A stretch of 64,000 nt of DNA from Epiperipatus broadwayi (lineage: Eukaryota; Onychophora; Udeonychophora; Euonychophora; Peripatidae). The notes beneath the pieces were generated by a model. That model was not told where the DNA came from and did not search any database. It saw only the letters and a program-made list of their open reading frames with translations. Made by a program: the position numbers and the translations under genes. The stretch covers positions 560,001 to 624,000 of the forward strand of contig JAQFVV010006475.1 in the NCBI GenBank assembly GCA_028023455.1, given 5' to 3'. This document shows, piece after piece, positions 1-13,000 of this stretch (its first letter is position 1; each line of letters opens with the position of its first letter).

Positions 1-1432
1 TATTAATGTGGGGACAGACATCATAAGTCAAATGCACACATGACCCCACAACATTGCCTATGTCCACAACCTAATCATTTAATAGTTAATTTATCTTACC
101 AATCCATTGGTGAGTCACTGCTTGTTGAAGATAAATCCACATTGTCCATGTGTATCTTTTGCTCTTTTATATAGAAGTTCTACAATCACTAGTAAGTTTT
201 GGGTTGGTTTGTTTATAAACTAATGAAGATCCTACAACATCATAAAGACACTATTCCAATTAGGCAAACACTATAGATAGACCAGTGTCCCTTAACCTAA
301 CTTTATCTTATCCTTGCTATTTGATTTGGAAATATTAAACTTCACCATACACGATGGAAAACTAACTATATAACCTCACGAGGGACCAAACAATAAAGGT
401 AGGCTCTACAAAACAACATGATAGTTGTACAATAATATGGCCAATTCTAATATCTTTCCATAGGTATATAAGTGTGGGCATTACCTCATCACAGGGAAAT
501 AAAATTCAGACCATGGATATCATCCTCTCTTTGGGATTAACTATGCTAACTAAGCACTAACTATTAATCAGCCTCGACAATATCATCCTCTCATTTAATT
601 AGCAATGGGAGATTCTCCATTAGCCCATGCACAATATTAATATTATTCTATTTGATGGCATTATGAGGCACATACTTATCAGCTGAAAGCTGTCACAAAT
701 CCTTATCAATCCAATAGCAAGATAAAATAACACTAACAATAAAAGTGGAAACATAAATATTCCATTTCACAATGCAGAAACTATTAATGTATTAATAAAC
801 AAACCACCAACATATAAGTCAAATGACCATTAATTATTTTAAAATAATAATTATACTTTTGTTATAGCAAGCCATACACACGTAAACAATGAAGATCAAC
901 CTATATTTTATATTTAAAGTGGACATGTTCATTCGTAGGCAACATTAAGAAATGGAAAATGCTTATATTAATTATTTATATAATAAAACAATTGGGTCAT
1001 TATGTGTATAACTGACAAATTTGGGTCTGTTTGTTTACCCTTCAAGAAAATATTAAAATCTGTTTAAAAAAAAAATGCGAGAGGTAAATAGCTCTCTCTC
1101 TGTCTAAATAAATGATATTTAATATTATGTTTTCCCTTAACTGGGAAAATAACAAATTATGTGTAATAAATGTATATACCTTTATACATTTCTTCTTCCT
1201 TAACTAAATATATTTTACACTACAATAAATATATATAAAAAAATAATCCCTGAATAATATATGACAAAAAAAAAAACATTATAATACTATACATAGCAAT
1301 AACAAAAATAAACGAACATTTTCTCCCATTAGATTTTATCGTATTAGTCAAAGTTTGTTCCATCCTTATGAGCAAAAATGACAAGAAAACTGATATCCTG
1401 AGCAAACATTCCTAAGAAACGCATATATATAT
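1..1432. other. AT-rich intergenic DNA, no gene seen
   Basis: No open frame of coding character, no tRNA fold and no repeat that I could pair with another place in the window. The stretch has short A runs (1060-1080) and alternating TA. It ends at an (AT)n tract at 1420-1432 that directly precedes the LTR-like terminus at 1433. Confidence 0.6.
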
Positions 1433-1620
1433 TGTAACAGTCGAATCTGAACATTCTAGGAGGGGTTGCCTTCTAGATATACTAAGTTCGAATCTAAAGT
1501 CCAAATTTCACAGCGCCATCTACGTGATAACGCATCTGATGCCACTACTAGTAAAACCTTTGACCGGTGCCTGGTGGTCAGGGAGAAACAAAAGACTATA
1601 CTAAAAGAAGCTTGGGTGGC
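1433..1620. repeat. LTR-terminus-like sequence starting TGTAACAG
   Basis: The sequence begins TGTAACAGTC directly after an ATATATAT tract. This is the same junction type as at 26,079 (TGTAACAGTCC) and 15,723 (TGTAAC), where it marks the terminus of the long Gypsy LTR. Similarity to those LTRs beyond the first dozen bases is weak: scattered matches such as ACTACTA and a CCTGGTGG versus TTCTGGTAGG block. A B-box-like AGTTCGAATCT lies near 1488, so a tRNA-like short repeat is an alternative reading. The far end of the element was not found. Confidence 0.3.
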
Positions 1621-3599
1621 TAATTAACGTCTATGGATTTACAAAAGAAATGCAGAAAATATATATATATACCGAGACAGTGATAGGAATCAATAAAATA
1701 AGATATCAAATTTAGTTTTAAATAATTTGACAAAATTTATTTATATAAATTATATATATAATGCCACTGTCTGCTTATATAAGACAGGGACACGTATTAA
1801 ATAATTGTGGGCATTATATTTCAATAAATGACAAAAGACTTTAAAACGAAGTGATGTATTCTATTCCTCGGGCTAATAGCATTACGATAATATGCTTGAC
1901 GAGATAGGAACATGTGCGAGGTGCTTTGAGTAATTATACAAGTTTAAGAAAATATTTGAAATTAAGTGTTATAAAATATTTATTGATTTCGAGAATAGCA
2001 CGGACAAAAGCTTACTAAGCACCAAAGTGGGAATGTGGTCAAGGCATTTATTTGAGAATAATAATAATAGAGTTACATTGGGAGGTCAGTATTGCTGATA
2101 ATGAATTTATTAAAGTTGGAGGGTGTGACACGTTTAAGTCACGGATGCTTTGTAAAATAAATATAAAATAAAACAATATTGAAGATCCGGAATAATTACA
2201 GAGGGCATCTCGCCGCTAACTTGTAGGAAAGTATTTTATGAACAGCCAAAACTTAGCGACTGTGTGACGATTGCGTTTAATTCCCAGGTGTGTCATTTGG
2301 GACACACTCTGCCTGGAAACTTGCAATAAGCGAAAAGAACGGACTTTGCCATGTAAAGAATCCTTGGAAAAAGAAAACAAAGCGGTCTCAACAACCAATT
2401 CATTTACCAGCAATACGAGACTAGTGTATATAAAAACATACTGAATGGGTTTTACTCGGATTAAGAGAAATGCCCAATCACATTCCCCGAAATTCATTTA
2501 AAAGGGTCCGCACATTCTCGACGTCAATGATGAACTTTATAATTAAAGTAGAACACGGTAATTAAAATAGGAAAATGCATGCTTGCGGGTTTGAAAAGTA
2601 AGTATAGATTTATATACGCAATCATGCATTAGGGGACACATTTAATCATTGACCTCGCACATACTCTCATATCAGATTAAAATCAATAACATGTAGATTT
2701 TAAACTATGTGATTATATTATATATTAAAGAAAAGAATCGCCCTCGAACGAGTGATTTGCAAGATAATAAAATTGGAAAATTATTTAGAAATTTAAAATA
2801 TGCCTTCATAGCGGCATCTTATTTTCATCAGAGGGAATAATTCACTCGGTCAAAGACGATTCTGACACATTATCATAATAAAATAACAGAAAGCTTAATA
2901 AATAGAAAATATGAACCCAAGGATAGAGAGCAAAATGTTGAGTATATTTAAACACGTTAAAGAAATACATAATGAAGTTATGTGAAATATAAGAAAAACA
3001 ATTTTAAATAGCTATAGCATGTTAGTTATCACAAGAGCTCTTGGGTTAATTTAGGGTTACCTCTGGAGAAGCATTTTTAGGTAGATTGATGGTCGGCAGG
3101 TTTTTATATAATTTAACAGCAAAATCTGGAAATGTTCATATTTTTGACAGCAGCAACAGTTCCGGGGTTCCCTGTGTGATAACTTCCGATGGTCTACGGC
3201 AGCATATGACCATTTCGTAGAGAAATAGCCTTCTTGCACTCTACTCCGTCATGTCAAGATTTACAAATTACTATAATAATTTTGGTTAGAAACATTAGAA
3301 GAAAAACTCTGGAGAACAAAAGAAAACCCTTCTTTTATAGTAGACTTTAACAATAGAACTGCCCTGGAGCATTACAAAAATATAACTGACTTATCAGCTG
3401 TAATTAAATCATCCGAATGTCTAAAGGAATTCAACATTAATTAATTTCTTTTGTTAATTTCCCTGTCGACATTCGAATTACAAACTAGATTTAATTAAAA
3501 ATTACTTTTACTAATTAAAGAAAACCGTAAGTGGACATCTGCTGTTATTAGATAAACTTATAGAACATTAACTAATTAAACTATTGTCCTTGATTTATT
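1621..3599. other. Intergenic DNA, no gene seen
   Basis: Small open frames occur (for example 2,216-2,497 minus and 3,057-3,239 minus), but their translations show no motif or composition I recognise. Local GC is a little higher around 3,040-3,240. Nothing here can be supported as a gene. Confidence 0.5.
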
Positions 3600-3830
3600 T
3601 AAACAGAAATATTTGGAATAACTTTTATTAAATTAAAGAAAATGATTTTACTTTTTAAATTGCAATATTTGAATCTATTTACCAAACGAATATTTACTAA
3701 ATAAATTTTATTTTAAATCAAAATATATTACGACAGTAATATATTTGTAAATAGATTCAAACAAAATAACTTTAACAATTTATAATTTTGATATGTTTTA
3801 AAATGGATATCATAGTGTGTGCGCAATTAT
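3600..3830. repeat. Foldback (MITE-like) inverted repeat
   Basis: Two nested perfect inverted repeats are visible: 15 bp at 3,668-3,682 pairing with 3,747-3,761 (TTTGAATCTATTTAC and its complement), and 11 bp at 3,721-3,731 pairing with 3,736-3,746 across a 4-base loop. Weaker complementarity continues outward to about 3,600 and 3,830. The whole would fold into one long hairpin, as expected of a non-autonomous foldback or MITE copy. No target duplication was identified, so the termini are uncertain. Confidence 0.55.
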
Positions 3831-4108
3831 GACTTATATAACTTACTTTTTAATAAATCAAAATTATGTGAACATATACATAATCTATAATCTTTTATTT
3901 ATTTGGGAATGACTTATATATATAATACGAGCATTGTACTCGTGGTTTAAAATTAGGCGGGATTTTCTGTATATAAGCATATTGCAGACACACTATGATA
4001 GATTGGGGTTCAAACTAAAGTATGAGGGTAGGAAATAGGTGAGAAAAGGTGAAACGAAGATCTGCAAAGCAGACCTTACTGTTTCAATATATATTGATTA
4101 TTGTGTTT

Positions 4109-4435
4109 GATGCTAGCATAGTGACAATATTCAAACACTTTTCTGAGTGTAAGACGATTAAAATAGGTTTATCCATACTTTCTGCAGATAAATTTTCTTA
4201 ACTGAATTTGTAGGTCTATTACGATCCTTAAAAAAAATTTTTTAAAAACCATTTATTGGTATATTTCTCGATGTCGGCTTAGTGAGATAATATTTAAACG
4301 CTTCCAAGTGTAGTGCAATTAAAAAAAATAGGTTTGTCCATACTTTCTATAGACAATTTTCCTTAAAATGAGTTGATAGATTCATTACAATTAACAAGCT
4401 TAACTTTTAAAAATCATTTATTGATTTGTTATTTT
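4109..4435. repeat. Diverged tandem duplication, ~160 bp unit x2
   Basis: Unit one (about 4,109-4,269) and unit two (about 4,270-4,435) share an ordered series of blocks: TTAGTGAG/ATAGTGAC, AATATT.AAC.CTT, GATTAAAATAGGTT versus ATTAAAAAAAATAGGTT, TCCATACTTTCT and an AAAACCATTTATTG block. Divergence is substantial, so the duplication is old. No coding potential is evident. Confidence 0.55.
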
Positions 4436-6881
4436 GTTTTTCCCTCCGCGAAGATATCTGTCATAATTTTAAATGATCTGGGCAATTTTAAAATATTATT
4501 AATTTGCAAGTTGCACAATAAGACTAAAAAAATAATAATTATTTATTCATTTCTATTACCAAATTAATATGTGTTTAATAATATTAAGAAGAATTATTCA
4601 GTTGTGAGCAATTATCAGTACAATATACTTGGCCTTAATAATCTGTCATTTTTCTATTTTCAATAACTAAGCAAATTCACACTGAAACACCAGTGGGCAG
4701 ACGAGTTCTCTTCTGTACTGAGAATAAGAAATGAATTCATGCATTTTTCTTTTTAAATTGATTAAACTTAGTATGACTTTAAAAAAAGTGAATTTTTAAA
4801 TTTATTTACTTGATATTTTCTCACTTTTATTCAATATTATTTTGAATTATATTTTATAAAGAGTACAATTTATAAACAAACGTATTTTTCTGCTTTATAC
4901 TTTTCAATTTAAATAATTTATGGGTCATTTTTAAATCTGACAATTGACTAATATAAACAACATAAAAGTAATTGCTTACATTTTCTGGAATTGTTCTTCG
5001 TTTGAAATAGTATATGTTGAGGCAAATAATTATCCAGATGGTGGTCATTGCAGCTTCTCCAGTAAACAGTATTGAAATAATACAAGGTTTAAAAGTTTCT
5101 ACTTCATCATTTTAATTCCACATAATCTTGAAATTTTGTTCCATTTAATTCATAAGGTTATTACTTTTCAGTTTTTTTTTTACTTTATTTTTTTTTATAA
5201 GTATAGAATTGAAATCTTATTCCGATTTTCTTCTCCTAATAGTCCCCCCCCCCCTATAAACTTTGTTATATTATTAATACCTTGTATTACAATGCATTAT
5301 GATACTAAATGGGCCAATAACTAACAGTGTGAATAAATTAATTTGTCCTTCTAGTCACGACCACCTAGACTTTCATATCATTTTAGATTGCAATACAATA
5401 TATTTAAAGATTGTTTAAAAAAATTTAGAAGAATTATAAATTGATTTTGTTGATGTTGTTTTTTTTTTTTTTAATTACTATTTAATAATAATAATAATAA
5501 AGTGTTAAATATTTTCATACTTCCAAATTGGTTTTATACTATTAAAATATTTGAAATGGAGCTGCCACTGGAACATGTGATAAAAATGTTTATGGAAAAA
5601 TATTCACTGTATCAGATTTTCCAGTGTCTTTAACAGTTCAAATCATCATCACTTTCAGGATATTTATGAGTGAGCTTTTGCTTAATTGGAAAATTATAAT
5701 CCAACAAGTATTTCAATCTATAACTGATATTTACACCCTGATTTTCAATATATTAATAAATTATTACTATTTAAAATTTTACATACTGGACCACTGAATA
5801 AAGCTTAAACATATGGTTACAATATATAAACTGTATTTAGTTTCATATATTGTTTTGTTTGTAATTTATGATTTAATAGTGTGCCTTTGTCTTACAATTT
5901 TGTTATCAACTATTTACTTATTTTTTGTAGCAGTAACTTTTACTAGTATATGTATGAATATTTATATTACCTATTAGTGCCTGCCTATTTATTGCCAGTT
6001 TTGAAATTTATATATATTTAATATGACCATCTCTATTGCGTTTTCCCATTTATTTGGTATATACGTATCATTTATACATTTAATATAATTTTTGCAAGTC
6101 TCTCTTTTTAAAATATTTACAAAGATTTTCTCATATCATGAAGTTTTTTTTTTTTTTGTAATTCCTTCATTAAAAAGATCAAATGTATTTATGAATTATT
6201 TACATTACATTTTAAATTACTGATCTTCAAATTTGTTTATTTTTCAAATAAATTTCTTTCTCTAATTAAAATATCTATTTTAATTTGTGGTTTATTATTT
6301 CCATATTTCCAAATTTTTCCTATTATTTTTTAGTAGATATCTGATGCAATTGTCAAGATATTTATCTCAATCATTATCAAGTTATTTTAGCAATTATAAT
6401 TTTTATTGTCAAAAATCGTATTACATTTTATTGTCCAATTTTTTTTCAGAGCATGTAGCAAAAACAGTGCATTGTGAGGATGAAATCTTTTAGTGTTATT
6501 TCTTAGCTCTCATTTTAAATTTATATATGGAACATGAAAAATTTATGATCTTTAAAATTTAAATTCTACAAAATCTTTATATAGGTGAAAAAAGTTTTCT
6601 TTTATCTTTCAAAAATAGATATGGGTTCTAACCTCAATTTTAACGTACAATTTAAATAAACTGTAATAATTTAAAATAAATTTGATGTAACATTGTGGAA
6701 CATATATTTTGTGAAAATTCTTCATAACCTTAATCATTGACATTTCTTTCTGTCATGAATAATGAATATTGCTTAACGAAACTTAATTTTAATTCAGCCT
6801 GCAAGTCTTTACATGGAATAAACAAGTCAGTATAAAATAAACTTCTATCTTTTTCAATTTTATTAATAAATTCTACATTTG
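4436..6881. other. AT-rich DNA, no gene seen
   Basis: The stretch contains homopolymer tracts: poly-C near 5,245, several T runs, and an (AAT)n tract near 5,490. A motif ATGGTTACAATATATA at 5,813-5,828 matches the terminus of the 32.5-36.0 kb element and may be an orphan end of a related repeat. Part of the interval near 6,880 probably contains the 3' tail of the minus-strand LINE described next, but its end was not located. Confidence 0.45.
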
Positions 6882-7358
6882 TTAATTTTGGACAAAAACA
6901 TGTTCATGTGTTAAAATATGATACACACAATCTTGTTCAATAAGATTGAATCTTCCATGGGCAATTGGTAATTGTAAAAATAAAATCAGTAACAGGTGTG
7001 AAGATTTATCGCAAATATAATTCTTTGCTATCTGATTTGTTTTGTTTAATGCTATATTGAAAAGACTAATCCAATATACATAGTAACTAAGTATTCCCAT
7101 TACAATTGTATTAAAGATTCTTGGACTTGTAATTTCATAAAGCTTTATCAATGAGAAAGATTTAATTATCATGATAATTTTATCCATTATCATTTTATTT
7201 AAAAATCCAGTCATACTTATCTTTGATATATAAAGAAGAATTCTTAAAAAAAATGAATAAAAGAAGTTACCTGATAGTTGTCTGATATTCGAATGGAATT
7301 TTCTGTCATAATGGTTGTACACTTTGAAACTTAAGTCAGTCCATTTGTAAGATAGCAT
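6882..7358 (-). pseudogene. LINE ORF2 C-terminal region, 158-codon open stretch
   Basis: This is the longest uninterrupted frame of the LINE. It contains KWTDLSFKVYNHYDRKF, resembling the 'W..l..ki...l..w..r.lsl.gR' block after the RT palm. It also contains a run ending LQLPIAHGRFNLIEQDCVYH, resembling 'lp...GGl.lpd...y..a.....', typical of the thumb and connection of L1-like ORF2. It continues the order endonuclease, RT, thumb on the same strand. It is not an independent gene; the ATG is incidental. The match is by motif reading only. Confidence 0.5.
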
Positions 7359-7459
7359 TTTGAAAAATTATTATAACATTATCTATAAAGGTTAGTGGCA
7401 CTCTTTTAACACCTAAATGAGATTGTTAATGACTTAGAACTTGCTTTTTAATATCTTTT

Positions 7460-7870
7460 ACCATCTGATTTTTGTATACTGCAAATAGCAGTATAGCTAA
7501 TAGTGCTCTTTAAGATATTATTTATGGAGTAAAAAAATCTAAAAATTTCATATAGTTTTTAATTGAAATTTTATTATTTTTGATATAATTTTCTAAAGTG
7601 TATGCTAGGTATTTGTGTTTCGGCAACAATTGCTTTGGTGCTTCGAATAGATATGACCAATTAACCAAATCAAAAGCTGACTTAAAAGTATTCTATCAAT
7701 TTTATTTCTTTGTTATAATTAATGGCTTCTTGAATCTTTAGAACTGTATTCACTGCTCTTTTTCCTTTTATAATGTGATGTGCATCTGATAGTTTCATAT
7801 TTATCAACTGATATAGTTTTTTAAATAAAATTCTACGTAAGATTTTGGAGTCAATATTTTCAATTGAAAA
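7460..7870 (-). pseudogene. LINE reverse transcriptase fragment (fingers/palm)
   Basis: From about 7,868 downward on the minus strand the frame reads FSIENIDSKILRRILFKKLY, then QLINMKLSDAHHIIKGKRAV, then NTVLKIQEAI. This is the L1-type block 'l.N.D.Ki..kil..Rl...i..li...Q..Fi.gR'. After a stop it continues FDLVNWSYLFE, equivalent to 'DfekAFDsv.w.fl', which carries the first catalytic Asp. Then comes ALLAILLFAVYKNQMVKDIK, equivalent to 'QGcPlSplLFai..eplA..ir'. I did not find the YxDD box. Several stops and at least two frameshifts show an old inactive copy. Confidence 0.65.
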
Positions 7871-8889
7871 TGTGTCAGTTTTCAGTGTTTAATGTTAGTT
7901 TAATCTTTACCTTTTACATATTCTTTTATTATTGTGAGTTTCATTAATGTTAGACCAATCAGTTTTTCATACATCTTATTAAAAAATTTCCATATAGATG
8001 GAATCAAGGCATAATGTAATTGTATATAAACAGATAATTGAATTATGACATTTGCAAGAATTATTTTTATCTTTAATTTATTAATTTCTTGCTTTATGTT
8101 TTTTATATATATTTTTTTATGATCTCGTATAGTAATCCTTTTATAGATTTTTATGTTGTCTTCACTTCACCAAATCTTATTTTTAATATTCTTTCAAATG
8201 TGTTCATTAACATTTTAATCCATAAACAAGTTTGTTTTAATCTTTTGGCATTATAGAAATACATTTTAAATGGGGCTAAATCTTGGCATTCTTTATCATT
8301 AACTTTGATAGTATATTTAAATTAGAAATTTGATTCTCTTGCTGAATTTGTTGATACAATTTATCATATTCTATCTATAAATTATTAATTAGCATGTTGT
8401 TAATGATTGGAGCATATTTTGAATTTCCAAAACCCTATGCTTTATTTGATTTGATGATATAATTAATGTCTGGATTTTTTTTCAATTTTTTTTTTTTGCA
8501 TAAATCATTTAACTTTCTTTATTTTATATTATGTTATGCAGGATGATAAACTTGTGCTTCTTGTATAATAGTTTATTGTAACCAAAATAAATTAGATAAT
8601 TGATTTGTTGTAAATATAATTACATTTTTTCTTATTTGTTATTTATAAATGTATTTAGTTTATGCCCTGGAATAAAGATAAATGAGTATTGAAGATCTAT
8701 TAAAAAAGAATATATATTAGGTGGATATTTTATTTTGCAATGAAAAAATGGACTGTTTTTTCATTTTATGTTTTAATTCTTTTGAAAGATTTTGATGTGT
8801 GCAGTTAAAATCATTACACAGTATTAGCACCTTTTTATATTGAATCAATTTATTTGAAAATTATTGTGAATATCAGCAATATTTTTGTT

Positions 8890-9215
8890 CTTTGCTATTG
8901 AATAAACTGAATCAAATAATATTTTTTGAATTACAAAAGACAATTATATAATTTGTCTGTAAATTTAGAATCTGAATCCTTTCTAAATCAGAATTTATTT
9001 GGAATAATATTGCTACATCTTGGATTGGCCTATTACTAAGTTTATATAAAGTAATACTGTCTTTAGCTAGAGAGTCTATTATTTAAGTAGACAAATTGAT
9101 ATTTATTTTCATTTCTGTGAGTATAATTATATCATTTTTTTGTTTCTGCATATAGTCTAAAATTTTGTTAACTTTGTTTAGTTCATTTCTCTGATGTTTA
9201 GTGTCATTATTTTTA
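8890..9215 (-). pseudogene. LINE endonuclease (APE-type) N-terminal fragment
   Basis: A minus-strand frame in about 9,085-9,215 reads NELNKVNKILDYMQKQKN then DIIILTEMKI. This matches the first conserved block of L1-type AP endonucleases, usually 'N..GL.n..Kr..il.yl...k.DIi.LQEt', with the catalytic Glu at the position of E in LTEM. A second piece (VAILFQINSDLERIQILN) fits the next block, 'GvaIlf'. Stops interrupt the frame between them. The endonuclease would nick the target for target-primed reverse transcription; this copy cannot be functional. Confidence 0.55.
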
Positions 9216-9534
9216 AAACTGTATTCATATTTTTTTTTTATTATAATTTTTTATTTACTGCTTGTTTCTAATTTATTTTTAAGGATAGAGCTTATATTTG
9301 ATTAATCATTATCATCAATGTACTAAATTATCTGATACAAATTTTGTTCATCCATCATTTTGATTTGATTTTGACTTAAGAAAGTTTTTCCAGGAATTAT
9401 TTTTTCATTTTTTTTACTTTTTATTTGAACAGGCAGTACTGATCAATTATTTCAGTATTGCATGGCCATAGTATGCAGGTTGTGTGAGGCACAAAGGTGC
9501 TTCATCAATTGGGATTCCGAATTGCAGCGATAGT

Positions 9535-10060
9535 TAATAAAATTTATATGTAAATGAAAATTCTCATAGTATGAATCAGACATGTTAATACATTCTGATT
9601 CATAAATGCTTAGATTTACAAATCACTCTCTTGTTAGAAACACGTTCTGTTTGTAAATATTTTTTATTTAAATATAAGAGGATTACTTTTTTACTTAAAT
9701 TGTTCAAAATATATTAAATTTTATATACTCTATCCTTGAACTGCATCGAACAGATCGGTGTCATTTTGCTATGATAAGTAATAAAATTTATATGTAAATG
9801 AAAATTTTTAGATTTCTGAATCACTCCATTTTTAGAAACAAGTTCTGATTGCAAATATTTTTTATTTAAATATAAGTGAATTACTTTTTTACTCAAACTT
9901 CTGACAATTATTTGATATATGTTAAATATTATATTATCTTCCATTGCACTAAACTGAACAGACTTGATGCCATTTTACTCTAATAATTAATAAAATTTAT
10001 ATGTAAATGTTTAGATTTCTGAATTATCTTTATTTAAAAATCCTAATTTATATGAAAAAT
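9535..10060. repeat. Tandem repeat, ~210-245 bp units
   Basis: The phrase TAATAAAATTTATATGTAAA begins at 9,535, 9,779 and 9,988. Between these the units share TTTAGATTTCTGAATCACTC-like, AGAAACA.GTTCTG, AATATTTTTTATTTAAATATA and a CTGAACAGA..GATGCCATTTTRCT block in the same order. Unit lengths are about 244 and 209 bp, and the third is truncated. The array sits just upstream of the 5' side of the minus-strand LINE, where some LINE families carry repeated promoter monomers. Confidence 0.6.
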
Positions 10061-13000
10061 GACATTACTATTATTAATTTATTTAAAAATAAATTTATTT
10101 AAAACATTAACTTATAATAATTATGCATAATAGGTAATTTAGTTTATCAGTCATATTTTAGAAGTTTCTTTTAATATTGTATAATTAGAGTATATTATCA
10201 GAAACCCAGATATGTGGATTGGAGATTGAATTTGATGAAATTATCTTTTTTTTAAAAGACTGATATTGTCTTTTTTTTTTACTACTAATGTGTTCATTTT
10301 ATAAATATCAATATATTTTTTTTTACATGATTAACTAATCTGCTTTTATTAAATTTGTAGTGTAGTGGAATTTGTTATTTACCTAAAATTTGTAATTGAT
10401 TCATAAAATTAAACAATGATGGTCCAAATTCAAGTAAAACAATTTTTTAAAAAGATTGTGTGCATTTCATTAATACAGCATTATTGTTTAATGCTCCTCT
10501 ATTGATTGGAGCACCTATACAACTTCACTAGAAACCAAAAGTGCCTACAAAATTCTTTATTCTAATGGAAGCAACCAATTGTTTGATTTTTTTTTTTTTT
10601 ACTTATTATAATCTATCATTAAACAAAAAAAAGTGTAAATGGCTTCTAAAAATTTATCAAATAAATAATGTGAAAAAATTTCCTCTTAAGTAAAAGTAAA
10701 TCCTTAAAATTCCTAGATACCTTACTATATGATGTGATTAAGTTTTTAAACTGAAATAATAAGCATACAAAAAATTATTCTATTATTGAGAATCTGAATG
10801 AAAAAAAAAAGAGTTATTTTGAACTAAGTAATATTTAGATTAGAGTTGCCCTAGTTAAAACTGATTTTATTTATTACATTGCAGCCACCAAAGTCAAGAG
10901 AGTTAATATGTGAATAAAAAATTAAAAGTGTAAATAATTAAAAAAAATTTAATATTCTATTGAGTTTTTATTAAAATTATATAGAATTCATTTTGTTTTA
11001 ATTAACTAATTTTATTTCATGGGCTGGGGGGGGGGTGTCTTTTTTTTTTAAAGATAAAAAACGTTTAGATATTTAAAAAACAAATTATCTTATTTGCAAA
11101 TATAGATATATTAAAATTATACAACTAGTACTTATAATGTATAAATAATTACTTATTATAAATATGATTTTGAATCAATATTTGAGAAAATGAAATGAAA
11201 ACTGTATAATGCAAAAAAATATATTTTATTTTCTTCAATGTTTTATTGTGAATTCATTAATATAATGTCATCCTAATTTTTTTTTTTTTTTGCAAATTCT
11301 GATCCCATATACAAAAATGCTAACAAAGAGCTGATTTAACATTAACATGACCAGAACATTGGAAAACATTTAGGTAAACAATGTAACTGAATAATCTGCA
11401 TTGCTGCATAATCAGCGCTTCTATAATTGTATTACTTTGAATATCATATTCATTGTAGAGTTTACAAATTACAGAGTTTTGGCAAAAAAAAAAAAAAAGA
11501 AAACATAGTTTCAATTAACATGTGATAAATGTTTTATTTTTTGATTTTCACAATAGACATAGATCATGCCGACTGAAAACCTTTATAAATGTGAGGTCTT
11601 GTGCACTCAGGTCAGCACTATTCACGAGAATAGGGGTACTGAAATTTAGCTTGCACAAAGGCACCTACCCAGATAGATTCCCTGATCTCATGCATTTTAA
11701 TCCTACCTAATGCATATATTTCTGATGATTCTGTATTATAAATTTCTTCAAACTTTTTGCTTCAAGATCAATCTGTGCTATTTGAATTTCATATCTGAGA
11801 TGCAATCACACTAGTTCAAGCTCATCTTTTATCTATGTTACATAAGTGATCAAATTTTTTTTCACATTTTCCAATGTCACACTTGCTGTGTTCCTTAATC
11901 TATTATATCTAAAACAAAGGGGATCTTTATCTTTTAATATAGAAATTGGCATTTTATCACTTTCAGTTGACAGGGTATTTGCTCTTATAAATTATTATTC
12001 TTTTTTCAATTTAAGAATTACTTTCTATGAATTTGATATTTTAAACACAATATTAGGCATTATTTTCCTTTACATTTTAATAACTTCAGCATATCTATTT
12101 ATTTGTGTATGAAAATATTCTTCATTAAAGCTGGTTGGAGGCTTGACTCTAATTACTTAATAAATTTTCCATCCTTGTAATTTTTTATCTGCCTCTCTGA
12201 TAGCTCTTTTTGGGTTTTATTACAGTACTTAATTGAAACGAAGTATTTTGCTTGTGAAAAAAACTATGTTTTATAGTATCAATTAGATTATAACTACTAA
12301 GCATTTTAAAATATTGAGGTTTATCTAGTAATGTTCCCCATTGCTATCTTTAGATTGAATTATAACACTAGAAATTGATGTGCTTAGTGACATACATGAT
12401 CAAAATTTTACCCCAATAGTCATCTAGTTTAAAGTGAACATAATAGAATTTAGACATTTCCCCATAGATTTAGTTACATTGATCACATCTCTTTACGTAG
12501 AATTTATGGCATATCTATTGCTGTTTTGTTTTTCCATTTTTATTAGAATATAGATAGATATTCTTAGAATTTTTCCACAAATGTTTATTTTTGCATATTT
12601 TATTGTTATTATTGGATTAACTTACTATCATCACAATATTATTTATTGTATTTTTGAGAATTTTATTTCCTATAACTTTCATTGTATTCCATAATTACAT
12701 TTTTAAAAATCATTAATAACTTTATTTCACCATTTTACAGACTACCACATATTTTTGAAAATGTTTTACCAGAGATTTTTTTTTTTTAGTAATATATATC
12801 AATATTATTTAAAATTACAACTTACAACCAATTTAACTCATTCTGGTTCTATTTCATTATCTTCTGACTAACCATTTTTTGTAGGATTATAAATGACAAG
12901 ATATTGATGTTTATATATATATAATTTTGTGATAAAATATTTTATTACAAATGTGCATCAATGAAAACATTAATATATTATTATTACATCATGAATAAGA

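Larger units (their letters stand above)
6882..9240 (-). mobile_element. Decayed L1-like LINE, ORF2 region
   Basis: Reading the minus strand from 9,240 to 6,882, I can follow the usual order of a non-LTR retrotransposon ORF2: an APE-type endonuclease start, a reverse transcriptase core, and a C-terminal thumb region, all broken by stops and frameshifts. The RT wording (IDSKILRRIL, FDLVNWSYLFE) resembles the L1/Tx1 group more than CR1 or Jockey. ORF1 was not recognised. A tandem repeat lies directly upstream (9,535-10,060). Boundaries are approximate; no target duplication was found. Confidence 0.65.

Noticed and set aside
2216-2497. 93-codon minus-strand frame
   Set aside because: No motif, no neighbouring exon signals and no repeat relationship; chance frame cannot be excluded.
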